Shown here piece by piece: positions 31,290-43,172 of a DNA stretch of 64,000 bases. This DNA comes from Nematostella vectensis (Eukaryota; Cnidaria; Anthozoa; Actiniaria; Edwardsiidae), in the NCBI RefSeq assembly GCF_932526225.1, contig NC_064044.1, positions 14,509,453-14,573,452 of the forward strand, read 5' to 3'. The notes beneath the pieces are model-generated. The model worked only from the letters and a program-made list of their open reading frames with translations, made no database searches and had not been told where the DNA came from. A program made the position numbers and the translations under genes. Positions within the stretch are counted from its first letter, which is position 1; every line of letters starts with the position of its first letter.

Positions 31290-34200
31290 AATGCAACATA
31301 GTCCTTTGTGTCCACTACTTGCTTAGATTTTCCACGCTATGTCAGCATAGTCCTTTGTGTTCACTTCTTGTTCAGCTTTTCCACGCTAAGTCAGCATAGT
31401 CCTTTGTGTTCACTTCTTGTTCAGCTTTTCCACGCTATGTCAGCATAGTCCTTTGTGTTCACTTCTTGTTCAGCTTTTCCACGCTATGTCAGCATAGTCC
31501 TTTGTGTTCACTTCTTGTTCAGCTTTTCCACGCTATGTCAGCATAGTCCTTTGTGTTCACTTCTTGTTCAGCTTTTCCACGCTATGTCAGCATAGTCCTT
31601 TGTGTTCACTTCTTGTTCAGCTTTTCCACGCTATGTCAGCATAGTCCTTTGTGTTCACTTCTTGTTCAGCTTTTCCACGCTATGTCAGCATAGTCCTTTG
31701 TGTTCACTTCTTGTTCAGCTTTTTCATGCTAAGTCAGCATAGTCCTTTGTGTTCACTTCTTGTTCAGCTTTTCCACGCTATGTCAGCATAGTCCTTTGTG
31801 TTCACTTCTTATTCAGCTTTTCCACGCTATGTCAGCATAGTCCTTTGTGTTCACTTCTTGTTCAGCTTTTCCACGATATGTCAGCATAGTCCTTTGTGTT
31901 CACTTCTTGTTCAGCTTTTCCACGCTATGTCAGCATAGTCCTTTGTGTCCACTACTTGTTCAGCTTTTCCACGCTATGTCAGCATAGTCCTTTGTGTTCA
32001 CTTCTTGTTCAGCTTTTCCACGCTATGTCAGCATAGTCCTTTGTGTTCACTTCTTGTTCAGCTTTTCCACGTTATGTCAGCAAGTCCTTTGTGTTCACTA
32101 CTTGCTTAGCTTTCCTACGCTATGTCAGCATAGTCCTTTGTGTTCACTTCTTGTTCAGCTTTTCCACGCTATGTCAGCATAGTCCTTTGTGTTCACTTCT
32201 TGTTCAGCTTTTCCACGCTATGTCAGCATAGTCCTTTGTGTTCACTTCTTGTTCAGCTTTTCCACGCTATGTCAGCATAGTCCTTTGTATTCACTACTTG
32301 CTTGGATTTTCCACGCTACGTCAGCATAGTCCTTTGTGTTCACTTCTTGTTCATCTTTTCCACGCTATGTCAGCATAGTCCTTTGTGTTCACTACTTGTT
32401 CAGCTTTTCCACGCTATGTCAGCATAGTCCTTTGTGTCCACTACTTGTTCAGCTTTTCCACGCTATGTCAGCATAGTCCTTTGTGTTCACTACTTGTTCA
32501 GCTTTTCCACGCTATGTCAGCATAGTCCTTTGTGTTCACTTCTTGTTCAGCTTTTCCACGCTATGTCAGCATAGTCCTTTGTGTTCACTACTTGCTTAGC
32601 TTTCCTACGCTATGTCAGCATAGTCCTTTGTGTTCACTTCTTGTTTAGCTTTTCCACGCTATATCAGCACAGTCCTTTGTGTTCACTTCTTATTCAGCTT
32701 TTCCACGCTATGTCAGCATAGTCCTTTGTGTTCACTTCTTGTTCAGCTTTCCCACGCTATGTCAGCATAGTCCTTTGTGTTCACTTGTTGTTCAGCTTTT
32801 CCACGTTATGTCAGCATAGTCCTTTGTGTTCACTTCTTGTTCAGCTTTCCCACGCTATGTCAGCATAGTCCTTTGTGTTCACTTCTTGTTCAGCTTTTCC
32901 ACGCTATGTCAGCATAGTCCTTTGTGTTCACTACTTGTTCAGCTTTCCCACGCTATGTCAGCATAGTCCTTTGTGTCCACTACTTGCTTAGCGTTTCCAC
33001 GCTATGTCAGCATAGTCCTTTGTGTTCACTTCTTGTTCAGCTTTTTCACGCTATGTCAGCAAGTCCTTTGTGTCCACTACTTGCTTAGCGTTTCCACGCT
33101 ATGTCAGCATAGTCCTTTGTGTTCACTACTTGTTCAGCTTTCCCACGCTATGTCAGCATAGTCCTTTGTGTTCACTACTTGTTCAGCTTTTCCACGCTAT
33201 GTCAGCATAGTCCTTTGTGTTCACTTCTTGTTCAGCTTTTCCACTCTATGTCAGCATAGTACTTTGTGTCCACTACTTGCTTGGATTTTCCACGCTATGT
33301 CAGCATAGTCCTTTGTGTTCACTTCTGGTTCAGCTTTTCCACGCTATGTCAGCATAGTCCTTTGTGTTCACTTCTTGTTCAGCTTTTCCACGCTATGTCA
33401 GCATCGTCCTTTGTGTTCACTTCTTGTTCAGCTTTTCCACGCTATGTCAGCATAGTCCTTTGTGTTCACTACTTGCTGAGCTTTTCCACGCTATGTCAGC
33501 ATAGTCCTTTGTGTTCACTACTTGTTCAGCTTTTCCACGTTATGTCAGCACAGTCCTTTGTGTTCACTTCTTATTCAGCTTTTCCACGTTATGTCAGCAT
33601 AGTCCTTTGTGTTCATTTCTTATTCAGCTTTTCCACGTTATGTCAGCATAGTCCTTTGTGTTCACTTCTTATTCAGCTTTTCCACGTTATGTCAGCACAG
33701 TCCTTTGTGTTCACTTCTTATTCAGCTTTTCCACGTTATGTCAGCATAGTCCTTTGTGTTCACTTCTTGTTCAGCTTTTCCACGCTATGTCAGCATAGTC
33801 CTTTGTGTTCACTTCTTGTTCAGCTTTTTCACGCTATGTCAGCACAGTCCTTTGTGTTCACTTCTTATTCAGCTTTTCCACGCTATGTCAGCATAGTCCT
33901 TTGTGTTCACTTCTTGTTCAGCTTTTCCACGCTATGTCAGCATAGTCCTTTGTGTTCACTTCTTATTCAGCTTTTCCACGCTATGTCAGCATAGTCCTTT
34001 GTGTCCACTACTTGTTCAGCTTTTCCACGCTATGTCAGCATAGTCCTTTGTGTTCACTTCTTGTTCAGATTTTCCACGCTATGTCAGCATCGTCCTTTGA
34101 TTTCACTTCTTGTTCAGCTTTTCCACGCTATGTCAGCATAGTCCTTTGTGTCCACTTCTTGTTCAGCTTTTCCACGCTATGTCAGCATAGTCCTTTGTGT

Positions 34201-34345
34201 TCACTTTTTGTTCAGCTTTTCCACGCTATGTCAGCATAGTCCTTTGTGTTCACTTCTTGTTCAGCTTTTCCACGCTATGTCAGCATAGTCCTTTGTGTCC
34301 ACTTCTTGTTCAGCTTTTTCATGCTAAGTGAGCTTCCGGCATAGA
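31290..34345. repeat. 49-bp satellite, ~62 units
   Basis: The consensus is CATAGTCCTTTGTGTTCACT followed by TCTTGTTCAGCTTTTCCACG and CTATGTCAG, 49 bp. Two unit subtypes are mixed: a common one (TTCACTTCTTGTTCAGC) and a rarer one (TCCACTACTTGCTTAGC). A few units lose one or two bases after GTCAGCA. The long open frames with a 49-residue period are artefacts. Confidence 0.95.
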
Positions 34346-34535
34346 GGCAGTAACTAAAAGAGAACACCCGGTATGGTTTCCCTTTGTATTGAAATATTTT
34401 CATTATCATAGATTAAAAATACTTAAAATTCTGTGCATCTATTGCTATAGAAAACCTTAGTATTCTCTTCTTAAAATTCTCCAAGAAAGTCTTGACTGTG
34501 ACCGGTGGGGTTGGCGCCAGCATGTTGTCACAACA
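34346..34535. other. No gene seen
   Basis: Short AT-rich spacer between the 49-bp satellite and the TA microsatellite. Confidence 0.6.
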
Positions 34536-34697
<162 letters not shown>

Positions 34698-35108
34698 AAA
34701 AATAAAATTTAAATTTTTGTTAAAACATCAATAGAGAATATCCGGATATTTTAGTCTATATTTCGGGAATTTTAAGTAAAAAAATATTTTTTGGGAGAAT
34801 ATCCGAAAGGATTTTTATATCATTTTTGGGAGTAATGTATCTAGGCCTGTACTGCACTCTATAACGGAACCCACCAAAAAAAAAAAAATGTAAAAAAAGA
34901 TCCTTATAAAACAAAAAGAGTGTTTGTGTACAACATAAAAATAACGTTTATTGATCTGCTTGCCATAAGTCTTTTAATTTCTTTTTCTGTTACCGCGGTC
35001 GCCTAGATAAATGTTAAACTACCTCAATTATATAACAATAGACTTTATTCTCTGACCAGACTTTATCATTTCGAGGTTGAACTGCTGCTATTAGCAGGAA
35101 ACTCGAAC

Positions 35109-37868
35109 ATGTCAAGAAACTGGTCGGAACCTTGGAGACAGCGATATGATGAGGAGCTTCTTTGTAGAAGCACAACTAGGGTTGGCATGGAAGCGACACT
35201 CTTTCTAGTGATCAACTGTTTGTCACTATTTGGTAACATCCTGATATGCTTTGTTATCATCCAAACGAACGGTCTTCGCCGAAACACCACAAATGTATTG
35301 ATAGTTGGCTTAGCAGTCTCAGATATCCTCCAGGCCCTCCTCGGCATGCCGCTGACTTGCGGTGTCCTTCTAACGGGAAAGTGGATCTTCGGGGAGTTCC
35401 TCTGCAAAGTCCAGGGGTTCTGGCTTCTGTTCCTAGGATTCGTGTCACTGCACAGCATGGCGTTGACCGCGCTCAATCGATACTTTTGCGTGGTGAGACC
35501 GGAGGTGTATCGACGTGTATTTACGAGGAAGTCCACGCTGTTTATGCTGTGCGCTGTGTGGGTGTTTGCGCTAGCGAGTGTTACTCTACCGCAGATTTCT
35601 GAACAGGTTACTTTCCGCTTTCAGGCCAATCGCGCAGCTTGTTTTATAACATTGACAGAGTTTGCTGAAAATATTGTGTACACTTCGTATTCAGTTATTA
35701 GTTATATAGCGCTACCGTTGTGCGTCATAGTGGTGTGTTATGCAAAAGTTTATGCGGTTATACGACACCACAAGAAACGTCTACGTTCTGCTACGGAGGT
35801 AAGACAGTCATTTATGGCCTGTCTAAATGACTGTACACATCATCTGGTGTGCGCACATCACCTAGTGTGTACATGACGAGAACTGCGCACATCACCTAGT
35901 ATGTACATGACGAACACTTCGCACATCACATAGTGTGTAGATGACAAGCACTGCGCACATCACCTAATGTGTACATGACGAGAACTGCGCACATCACCTA
36001 ATATGTGCATGACGAGCACTGCGCACATCACCTAGTATGTACATGACGAGCACTGCGCACATCACCTAGTATGTACATGACAAGCACTGCGCACATCACC
36101 TAATGTGTACATGACGAGAGCTGCGCACATCACCTAGTATGATAATACGAGCACTGCGCACATCACCTAATGTGTACATGACGAGAACTGCGCACATCAC
36201 CTAGTATGATAATACGAGCACTGCGCACATCACCTAATGTGTACATGACGAGAACTGCGCACATCACCTAGTATGATAATACGAGCACTGCGCACATCAC
36301 CTAGTGTGAACATGACGAGCACTGCGCACATCACCTAGTGTGTATATGACAAGCACTGCGCACATCACCTAGTGTGTACATGACAAGCACTGCGCACATC
36401 ACCTAATGTGTACATGAAAAGCACTGCGCACATCACCTAGTGTGCACATGACGAGCACTGCGCACATCACAGTGTGTACATGACGAGCACTGCGCACATC
36501 ACCTAGTGTGTACATGAAAAGCACTGCGCACATCACATAGTGTGTACATGACGAGCACTGCGCACATCACAGTGTGTACATGACGAGCACTGCGCACATC
36601 ACCTAGTGTGTACATGAAAAGCACTGCGCACATCACATAGTGTGTACATGACGAGCACTGCGCACATCACAGTGTGTACATGACGAGCACTGCGCACATC
36701 ACCTAGTGTGTACATAACGAACACTGCGCACATCACCTAGTGTGTACAAGACGAGCACTGCGCACATCACTTAGTGTGTACATGACGTGCACTACGCACA
36801 TCACCTAAGTGTGTACATGACGAGCACTGCGCACATCACATAGTAGAGAACTTAAGCAAGTCAACACGAACGGCATCAAAAACGGCGCGCGCGCTCACGA
36901 ATTGCTGAAAAACGTCGTTGACGTCCTTGACCGCGCGCGTAGAACGTAAAAATAGGGAAAATGCCTTTCTAGATTTCCTGTCACGGACGTCAACGCCGTT
37001 TTTCAGCAATTACTGAGCGCGCGCGCCGTTTTTGATGCCGTTTGTGTTGACTTGCTTAAGCTCTCTAGTGTGTACATGACGAGCACTGCGCACAACACCT
37101 AGTGTGTACATGACGAGCACTGCGCACATCATCTAGTGTGTACATGACGAGCACTGCGCACATCACATAGTGTGTACATTACAAGCATTGCGCACATCAC
37201 CTGGTGTTTAAATGACGAGCACTGCGCACATCACCTAGTGTGTACATTACAAGCATTACGCACATCACCTGGTGTGTAAATGACTAGCACTGCGTACATC
37301 ACCTAGTGTGTACATTACAAGCATTGCGCACATCACCTGGTGTGTAAATGACGAGCACTGCGCACATCACCTTTGGTACATGTCTAGAGCGTCGTTCGAA
37401 AACGTAAGTATGAATTAAAGCGATAAATTGTTGTTTCGCTTTGTTTTGTTTTGCCAGGATTTTACGAACACTCTCCAGGTACCACAGGCTTCCCAACAGC
37501 GCAACGCATCAAACAACACGGTTCGCCATGTTTCTGCAGAAGAAATCCAGTCAACAAACACGCTTTTCGCGATCGTCCTCGGCTTCGGCTCATGCTGGAT
37601 CCCTTCTATATTAGTCGAATTGGTTGACTCCGCTCTCCCCGGGGGAGTGGTCCCACGGGAGTTGTATGTCACCTATATCTTCTTGGCGTTTCTGTCATGC
37701 GCAATCAACCCGGTTCTGTACAGTGTAATGAGTCGCCGCTTCCGTCGGGCTACCTATCAAGCACTGCGCGCATGCTGTTCTCTGAAAACAGCTACGAACG
37801 TGGCACCGATAACAGCTGAGTCCATTCCCAGGCAATCGCCAAGACCCAAACGGGGGTCGACAGGGTGA
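35109..37868 (+). CDS. Class A (rhodopsin-family) GPCR, melatonin-receptor-like, 2 exons
   Basis: Exons are 35109-35798 and 37458-37868, phase 0 at GTAAGA and TTTTGCCAG; the protein is 366 residues. TM1 carries GN (42-43), TM2 LAVSD (68-72), and ECL1 a Trp (W92) and the disulfide Cys C99, with a partner Cys at 178. TM3 ends in NRY (123-125) instead of DRY, as in melatonin receptors. TM6 has CWIP (276-279) and TM7 NPVLY (314-318), then a basic helix 8 with a palmitoylation-type Cys pair (336-337). There is an N-terminal N-glycosylation site (NWS). TM7 has Phe where opsins carry the retinal Lys, so it is not an opsin. The ligand is unknown; cnidarians have many such orphan receptors. The intron falls in the third intracellular loop and is nearly all satellite. 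A second satellite starts a few bases after the stop. Confidence 0.93.
35830..37375. repeat. 34-bp satellite filling the GPCR intron
   Basis: About 39 units of GCACTGCGCACATCACCTAG plus TGTGTACATGACGA fill the intron from about 30 bases past the donor to about 80 bases before the acceptor. Variants include CACAGTGTG (2-base loss) and TATGATAATACGAG. It is interrupted once, by the inverted-repeat element at 36845-37066. Confidence 0.95.
36845..37066. mobile_element. 222-bp MITE with ~85-bp TIRs nested in satellite
   Basis: The ends are AGAGAACTTAAGCAAGTCAA and, reverse complemented, AGAGAGCTTAAGCAAGTCAA; complementarity continues about 85 bp with a few indels. The satellite unit is resumed exactly, with AGT (or TAGT) duplicated at the junctions, the expected target-site duplication. 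It is GC-rich with CG-alternating runs. The superfamily is not determined. Confidence 0.88.
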
Positions 37869-37875
37869 AGAGGCC

Positions 37876-39321
37876 CTACCCCGAGCCTTAGACTCTACCA
37901 GCCGCCATCTTGTAGCCCGAGCCTTAGACTCTACCAGCCGCCATCTTGTACCCCGAGTCTTAGACTCTACCAGCCGCCATCTTGTAGCCCGAGCCTTAGA
38001 CTCTACCAGCCGCCATCTTGTACCCCGAGCCTTAGACTCTACCAGCCGCCATCTTGTACCCCGAGTCTTAGACTCTACCAGCCGCCATCTTGTAGCCCGA
38101 GCCTTAGACTCTACCAGCCGCCATCTTGTACCCCGAGCCTTAGACTCTACCAGCCGCCATCTTGTACCCCGAGTCTTAGACTCTACCAGCCGCCATCTTG
38201 TACCCCGAGCCTTAGACTCTACCAGCCGCCATCTTGTACCCCGAGCCTTAGACTCTACCAGCCGCCATTTTGTACCCCAAGCATTAGACTCTACCAGCCG
38301 CCATCTTGTACCCCGGGCCTTAGACTCTACCAGCCGCCATCTTGTACCCCAAGCATTAGACTCTACCAGCCGCCATCTTGTACCTCGAGCATTAGACTCT
38401 ACCAGCCGCCATCTTGTACCCCGAGTCTTAGACTCTACCAGCCGCCATCTTGTACCCCGAGCCTTAGACTCTACCAGCCGCCATCTTGTACCCCAAGCAT
38501 TAGACTCTACCAGCCGCCATCTTGTACCCCTAGCCTTAGACTCTACCAGCCGCCATCTTGTACCCCGAGCCTTAGACTCTACCAGCCAGCATATCTTGTA
38601 CCCCGAGCCTTAGACTCTACCAGCCGCCATCTTGTACCCTGAACCTTAGACTTTGCCAGCCGCCATCTTGTACCCCAAACATTAGACTCTATCAGCCGCC
38701 ATCTTGTATCCCGAACCTTAGACTCTATCAGCCGCCATCTTGTAACCCAATCATTAGACTCTATCAGCCGCCATCTTGTACCCCGAACCTTAGACTCTAA
38801 CAGCCGCCATCTTGTACCCCAAGCATTAGACTCTAACAGCCGCCATCTTGTACCTCGAGCATTAGACTCTACCAGCCGCCATCTTGTACCCCGAGCCTTA
38901 GACTCTACCAGCCGCCATCTTGTACCCTGAACCTTAGACTCTACCAGCCGCCATCTTGTACCCCAAGCATTAGACTCTATCAGCCGCCATCTTGTATCCC
39001 GAACCTTAGATTCTATCAGCCGCCATCTTGTACCCCAATCATTAGACTCTATTAGCCGCCATCTTGTACCCCGAACCTTAGACTCTACCAGCCGCCATCT
39101 TGTACCCCGAACCTTAAACTCTATCAGCCGCCATCTTGTACCCTAAGCATTAGACTCTAACTGCCGCCATTTTGTACCCCAAGCATTAGACTCTACCAGC
39201 CGCCATCTTGTACCTCGAGCATTAGACTCTACCAGCCGCCATCTTGTACCCCAAGCATTAGACTCTACCAGCCGCCATCTTGTACCTCGAGCATTAGACT
39301 CTACCAGCCGACATTTTGTAT
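37876..39321. repeat. 36-bp satellite with one YY1 consensus per unit, ~40 units
   Basis: The unit is TACCCCGAGCCTTAGACTCT plus ACCAGCCGCCATCTTG. The reverse strand of each unit reads CAAGATGGCGGCTGG, matching the well-known YY1 consensus AANATGGCGGC. The CCGCCATCTTG core is kept in nearly all units while the other half varies (GAGCCTT, AAGCATT, GAACCTT). The array begins 8 bases after the GPCR stop codon, so it would be part of the 3' UTR unless transcription ends immediately. Confidence 0.93.
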
Positions 39322-39324
39322 TCC

Positions 39325-40300
39325 GAGTGAAAGAAGTATCCACTCACTACATTTTGCAATCAAAATAACTGGGGCTTAACTCGGTAACTCCCAGACTCAG
39401 TAAACATCGCACTTTTTTTATCTTATTTATAAATATTGAAGAGATGTTATTTCCATAGGCCGATTTGAGAGAACTATTGCGATATTTACCTTTTGGGGGG
39501 GGATGGTTTGAGATTTCTTCAAATTATTTTAAAGTGGGCACCTGAAACAAACTTTTCCCGCCCTCACCTAAACACAAGAACAAAGGTGTCATTTTTAGCT
39601 TTTAAACCAGTCGAAGCAGCAACAAGCGCAAGATATCTTTGTTTTCTTTTTTTATTGCCTTTGTGCTTGCGCTTCGTTGTGCGAAGTGAAAAAGAAACAA
39701 CTTAGATTGATGTCAGGTGACAATAACTGACCAATTCCGACCAATTCCGACCTCAAGCCTTCCAGTCTTTCAAGATAACGACCGAGTTTGACGAGAAGTT
39801 CAACGAGGACAGTACTTTATTTGTGACCGCATGAACTAGTACTCTCCCTTAATTTAACCATTCATGAAGTACTGGCCGTGGGGCCATCCATGACGTACTG
39901 ACAGAGGTAATTCACTTTTTTCACAACTCGTTTTCACTAAAAAAAACCCTGCTAGCATCACTGGTGAAAACAGAGCTTTGAAGTTACGGGTATATCCTCT
40001 ATATATTATTATATATATTAGTGTAGTTTCCTTTTATTGTTGTCGCATAATCTTTTACCTATAAATTATAGAGGGTCAATGTTTACAGGGTGTTGAGATA
40101 TTTCTCGTTACTTAGCGATCCGGTTGTTAGGCGCGTGCTCGATCATCCGGGAACTTCACACTTCTAGGCGGGAAAACGATTAAAGGAAGTGTTACAAGGA
40201 TCAGCTTGCAACAACAACTGTTCGCGTTAGAGCTTGCTGGTATGTCAAAAGAGTCAATTTAAGCGCAACATGGAATGGTACAGGCATTTTACACGATACA
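39325..40300. other. No gene seen
   Basis: AT-rich intergenic sequence with short unsupported ORFs and a short direct repeat GACCAATTCC near 39730. Confidence 0.6.
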
Positions 40301-40306
40301 ATTTAA

Positions 40307-42430
40307 GTAATGCTTCGTGTAAGAACTACGGTGAATCGATAGGTCCTGCGGCAATAGGGGTTCGTTATCTTTTTAACTAATCTAATTAATATTGCTATGC
40401 TTATTGGTTCAAGACGCTCTGCCCGCCAAATTTGAACTTTGGAGTCACATTTCTCTGAAATAAGTGCTCTTGCACTCATATTCATTAGGGGGCTTAGGTT
40501 CGAAGTAAGAAAGCTTTCAACCTTTGCATTTTTGCTAAAATCGTATGTTCGGAGCATGGAGAAATCCCTTTCGGATATCTGCTGATAGCTTTTTATACTT
40601 CACTTATTACAATTTTGCGCTTTGTCTCTTGCCAAAGCAAACATTCCGCTGGCTAAACGTGTGAAAATATGGTCTCACATTTCCATAAGCCTGTTAGTGC
40701 GGTAGAATTTAGCTTTCCAAAGAAAGTCACTTTTTCTTTCAAAGATTTTTGACAACGATTTTCATGTTAAGATTGACAACTAAAATGATTCACGCCTTTA
40801 AATAAAGTTACCAATTTTGCTTTATTCGATCCTCAATACAACTATTATCGCATACAAGCCACAGCAATAAAGTTTACTGGAATTCACAGTAGTAGCAGTC
40901 CTCTAATTGTTATTTCATCGACACAGACAGAACGCATAATATTTTCTTAAAACAAGCCGCAAGCAAGGTTTATTCCATAAGCTCATTGATGAAGTCGAGA
41001 GTGTCCAGCTTATAATCGGGGTCTCCGTCTTCGATACATAGTAGGCCATGAAACTCACGGAAAATTTCTGCGAAGAAATTGTAATTCTTCTGGCTCCAGA
41101 CGGGCTGCATTTATATTCACTATTTCTTTCAGCTTTTTGCATCCGCATAAGCATTCCACTGCTCTTACTGACAATTGCGGGTTATTGCTGATATTTATAT
41201 TTTACAATTTTCTAAAAAAAATATCTTCGCTTCACCAAACGCCGTATCTTCTACTTCAATGCATCGTTCTATGTCCTTTAGTTCTATGTCTCTTAGTTTA
41301 GTTGATGCTTTCATGAGTCGTACAGCATCAACTGATGACGGCAAAATTTGCCCTAGTGCAGAGGTTTCCTCAATGTCCTGTGAAAAAAGTACACACAAAC
41401 TTAAGATTCCTTCTCAACTTCATTTCTTGAATATCAGAACTTATAAAAAATACAAGGCAACTACAGTCAACTCCCTCAGAAGCAGACACGTCAGGAACTA
41501 AAAACAGTGTTACAAGGGCTGTCAGCTAATGAAAATAAAGAAAGACATTGTTTGAATGGAAAGGAAGACAAAACCCTGCATTTTGTTAAGTTATCCGCTT
41601 ACAATTCTTTCACTTAGACGGGAGTTTGCTGTACCTCAATTTCAGGGTGTCAAACCCCAGGATGTTTCGCTACATTTAAGGAATACATTCGGGCTTGTTG
41701 GTATTTACATTTCACCCAGCTTATAAATCAGGCTCACATAACTTATATTTACATATTCACATCGTAAACTCAAATGACAACTTTCCCGTAATAAAACTCT
41801 TTTAGTAAAATAGAACGAGTAAAATATTTCGTTCCCTTCTGAACCAATTATTTGTCTCTCAAGTACTTATTGACCTATGAATTTTTTACCTGGAATGGTT
41901 CTAACGCGGCTTCAGCAGCGGCGCTGGTCTCAGAGATTTCCGGTTGGAAAAACACGCTGGAACTTGAGGCAGTTTCATCTCTACAGCTCTGCAATTTTGA
42001 TTTCCGAAATAAATAACAAATTAAAAAGGAGGATCAAGACTGGTCAAGACAGTACAGAAACAGCAGAATCTATACGGCAAGCGACAGAACATTGACTTTG
42101 AGAAAGATCATTTTTCTCACCTCGTGTGAAGTTTTCATGCGTTTGTTTCCAAGCTCCAAATCGACTCGCTGGCGACATTATATGCAAATGCTTCTAGACC
42201 AGCCCTTTTTGCCTTTGTCATCTAGCTCCAAGAAAACTTTCTCTACTCTGTTCGCCTTTCTCAGGGACCTCTGTTCCACATCTGAAGGCTTACTGCCACA
42301 CCAAGCCTCGTGGTTTGGGCAGCAACATGCCTGCCTTTTGAACACCATAACAAGCTTTTCTAACTTCTCGGACAAAGTTTGCAAGCAAACAGAACTCAGA
42401 AGCGTTTCTTTAAAGTATATACATCAGATT
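40307..42430 (-). pseudogene. Intron-containing transposase-like gene, decayed
   Basis: Exon-like segments on the minus strand join in phase. 42430-42121 encodes a Cys-rich stretch (QACCCPNHEAWC) with an in-frame TAA near 42175 and ends at GTGAGA. 41988-41890 (99 nt) sits between TTGCAG and GTAAAA (SCRDETASSSSVFFQPEIS). 41377 onward follows TTTTTTCACAG (DIEETSALGQILPSSVDAVR) and probably ends at GTGAAG near 41226. A further segment from about 41169 (CLCGCKKLKEIVNINAARLE) ends at GTGAGT near 41069. The last segment, 40575-40307, contains ISERDFSMLR, reminiscent of the hAT dimerisation motif, but the TTAA target does not fit hAT. The family is therefore not assigned. One stop and a poor last acceptor suggest it is dead. 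Confidence 0.5.
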
Positions 42431-42761
42431 TTCAAACTATTTTCGAAGAGATAATGAATAGCGAGAGACTTGTCTTAATATATCGAGGAGGAAGCATGTA
42501 GAATTCAAAATGGCGGCGTGAGCGCTAGGTCAGAAATGTAACTTCCGAACATACGATTCGGACAAAACTCGGGGATAAGTCGTAACAATGCAACCTTTGT
42601 TTTATTCTTAATTTAAATGTTTGTCAATCAATGGATAAGATACGGAAAACACCCGAAGATGTATTTTAGCCAATCAGAGGGCAGGATTTTACTGAAGTTT
42701 TTTTAGCTACTTCTGCGCATGCGTTGCCGCAGGGTACCGTAGTTCTTACACGAACCATTAC
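40307..42761. mobile_element. DNA transposon with TTAA target duplication
   Basis: The left end is GTAATGCTTCGTGTAAGAAC and the right end, reverse complemented, GTAATGGTTCGTGTAAGAAC; both continue TACGGT, giving 26 bp with one mismatch, then share CCTGCGGCAA after a short gap. Both ends are flanked by TTAA (40303-40306 and 42762-42765). TTAA duplications are known for piggyBac-, Kolobok- and Sola3-type elements; which applies here is undecided. It contains an intron-bearing decayed gene on the minus strand. Confidence 0.75.
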
Positions 42762-42765
42762 TTAA

Positions 42766-43172
42766 AACAAACATCTATTGGCAAAATAACTTTAATATTC
42801 AGTCTTAATAGTCGCGCGGTAGCCCTTGTTAACAAAGATAGCAATTTGTAAGCAAAGACGCCATCCACTTTTCGCGCAACACCTTCTTTTTTTCTTAATA
42901 AGAAATGACTCACTCAAAAAAAATATTGGAGAAAAATACTCATCCAAACAAATAGGAGACAACCTCCAGACCTCACCCCACCCCCCGAAATTTTAGTGAT
43001 CCGTGCATATTTATTTATATTTATTTACATTTTTTAGCGCAGTACCCGATAAATCGGCAGATTTAAACAACAACAACAAACCCCAAGCTGCATTCATGCT
43101 GATTCGAGTAAACTCTGCTCTGGGGAGCCTGTGACTTGTTACTGATTGGTTTCTGTAACTTGTTGTAATTTA
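42766..43172. other. No gene seen
   Basis: Spacer between the TTAA transposon and the hammerhead-bearing block. Confidence 0.6.

Noticed and set aside
33266-34239. Long ORFs reading VHFLFSFSTLCQHSPLCS and similar
   Set aside because: 49-residue period equal to three frames of the 49-bp satellite.
35066-35536. 156-codon minus-strand ORF
   Set aside because: Antisense shadow of GPCR exon 1, whose TM motifs are clear on the plus strand.
36000-36100. Hammerhead-like TGACGAG in the 34-bp satellite
   Set aside because: Lacks the C before TGA, a stem II partner and the GAAA segment.
35109-37868. Opsin identity for the GPCR
   Set aside because: The retinal-binding Lys position in TM7 (six residues before NPxxY) is Phe.
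35830-39321. CRISPR-like arrays
   Set aside because: These are head-to-tail satellites without unique spacers, in a eukaryotic genome.
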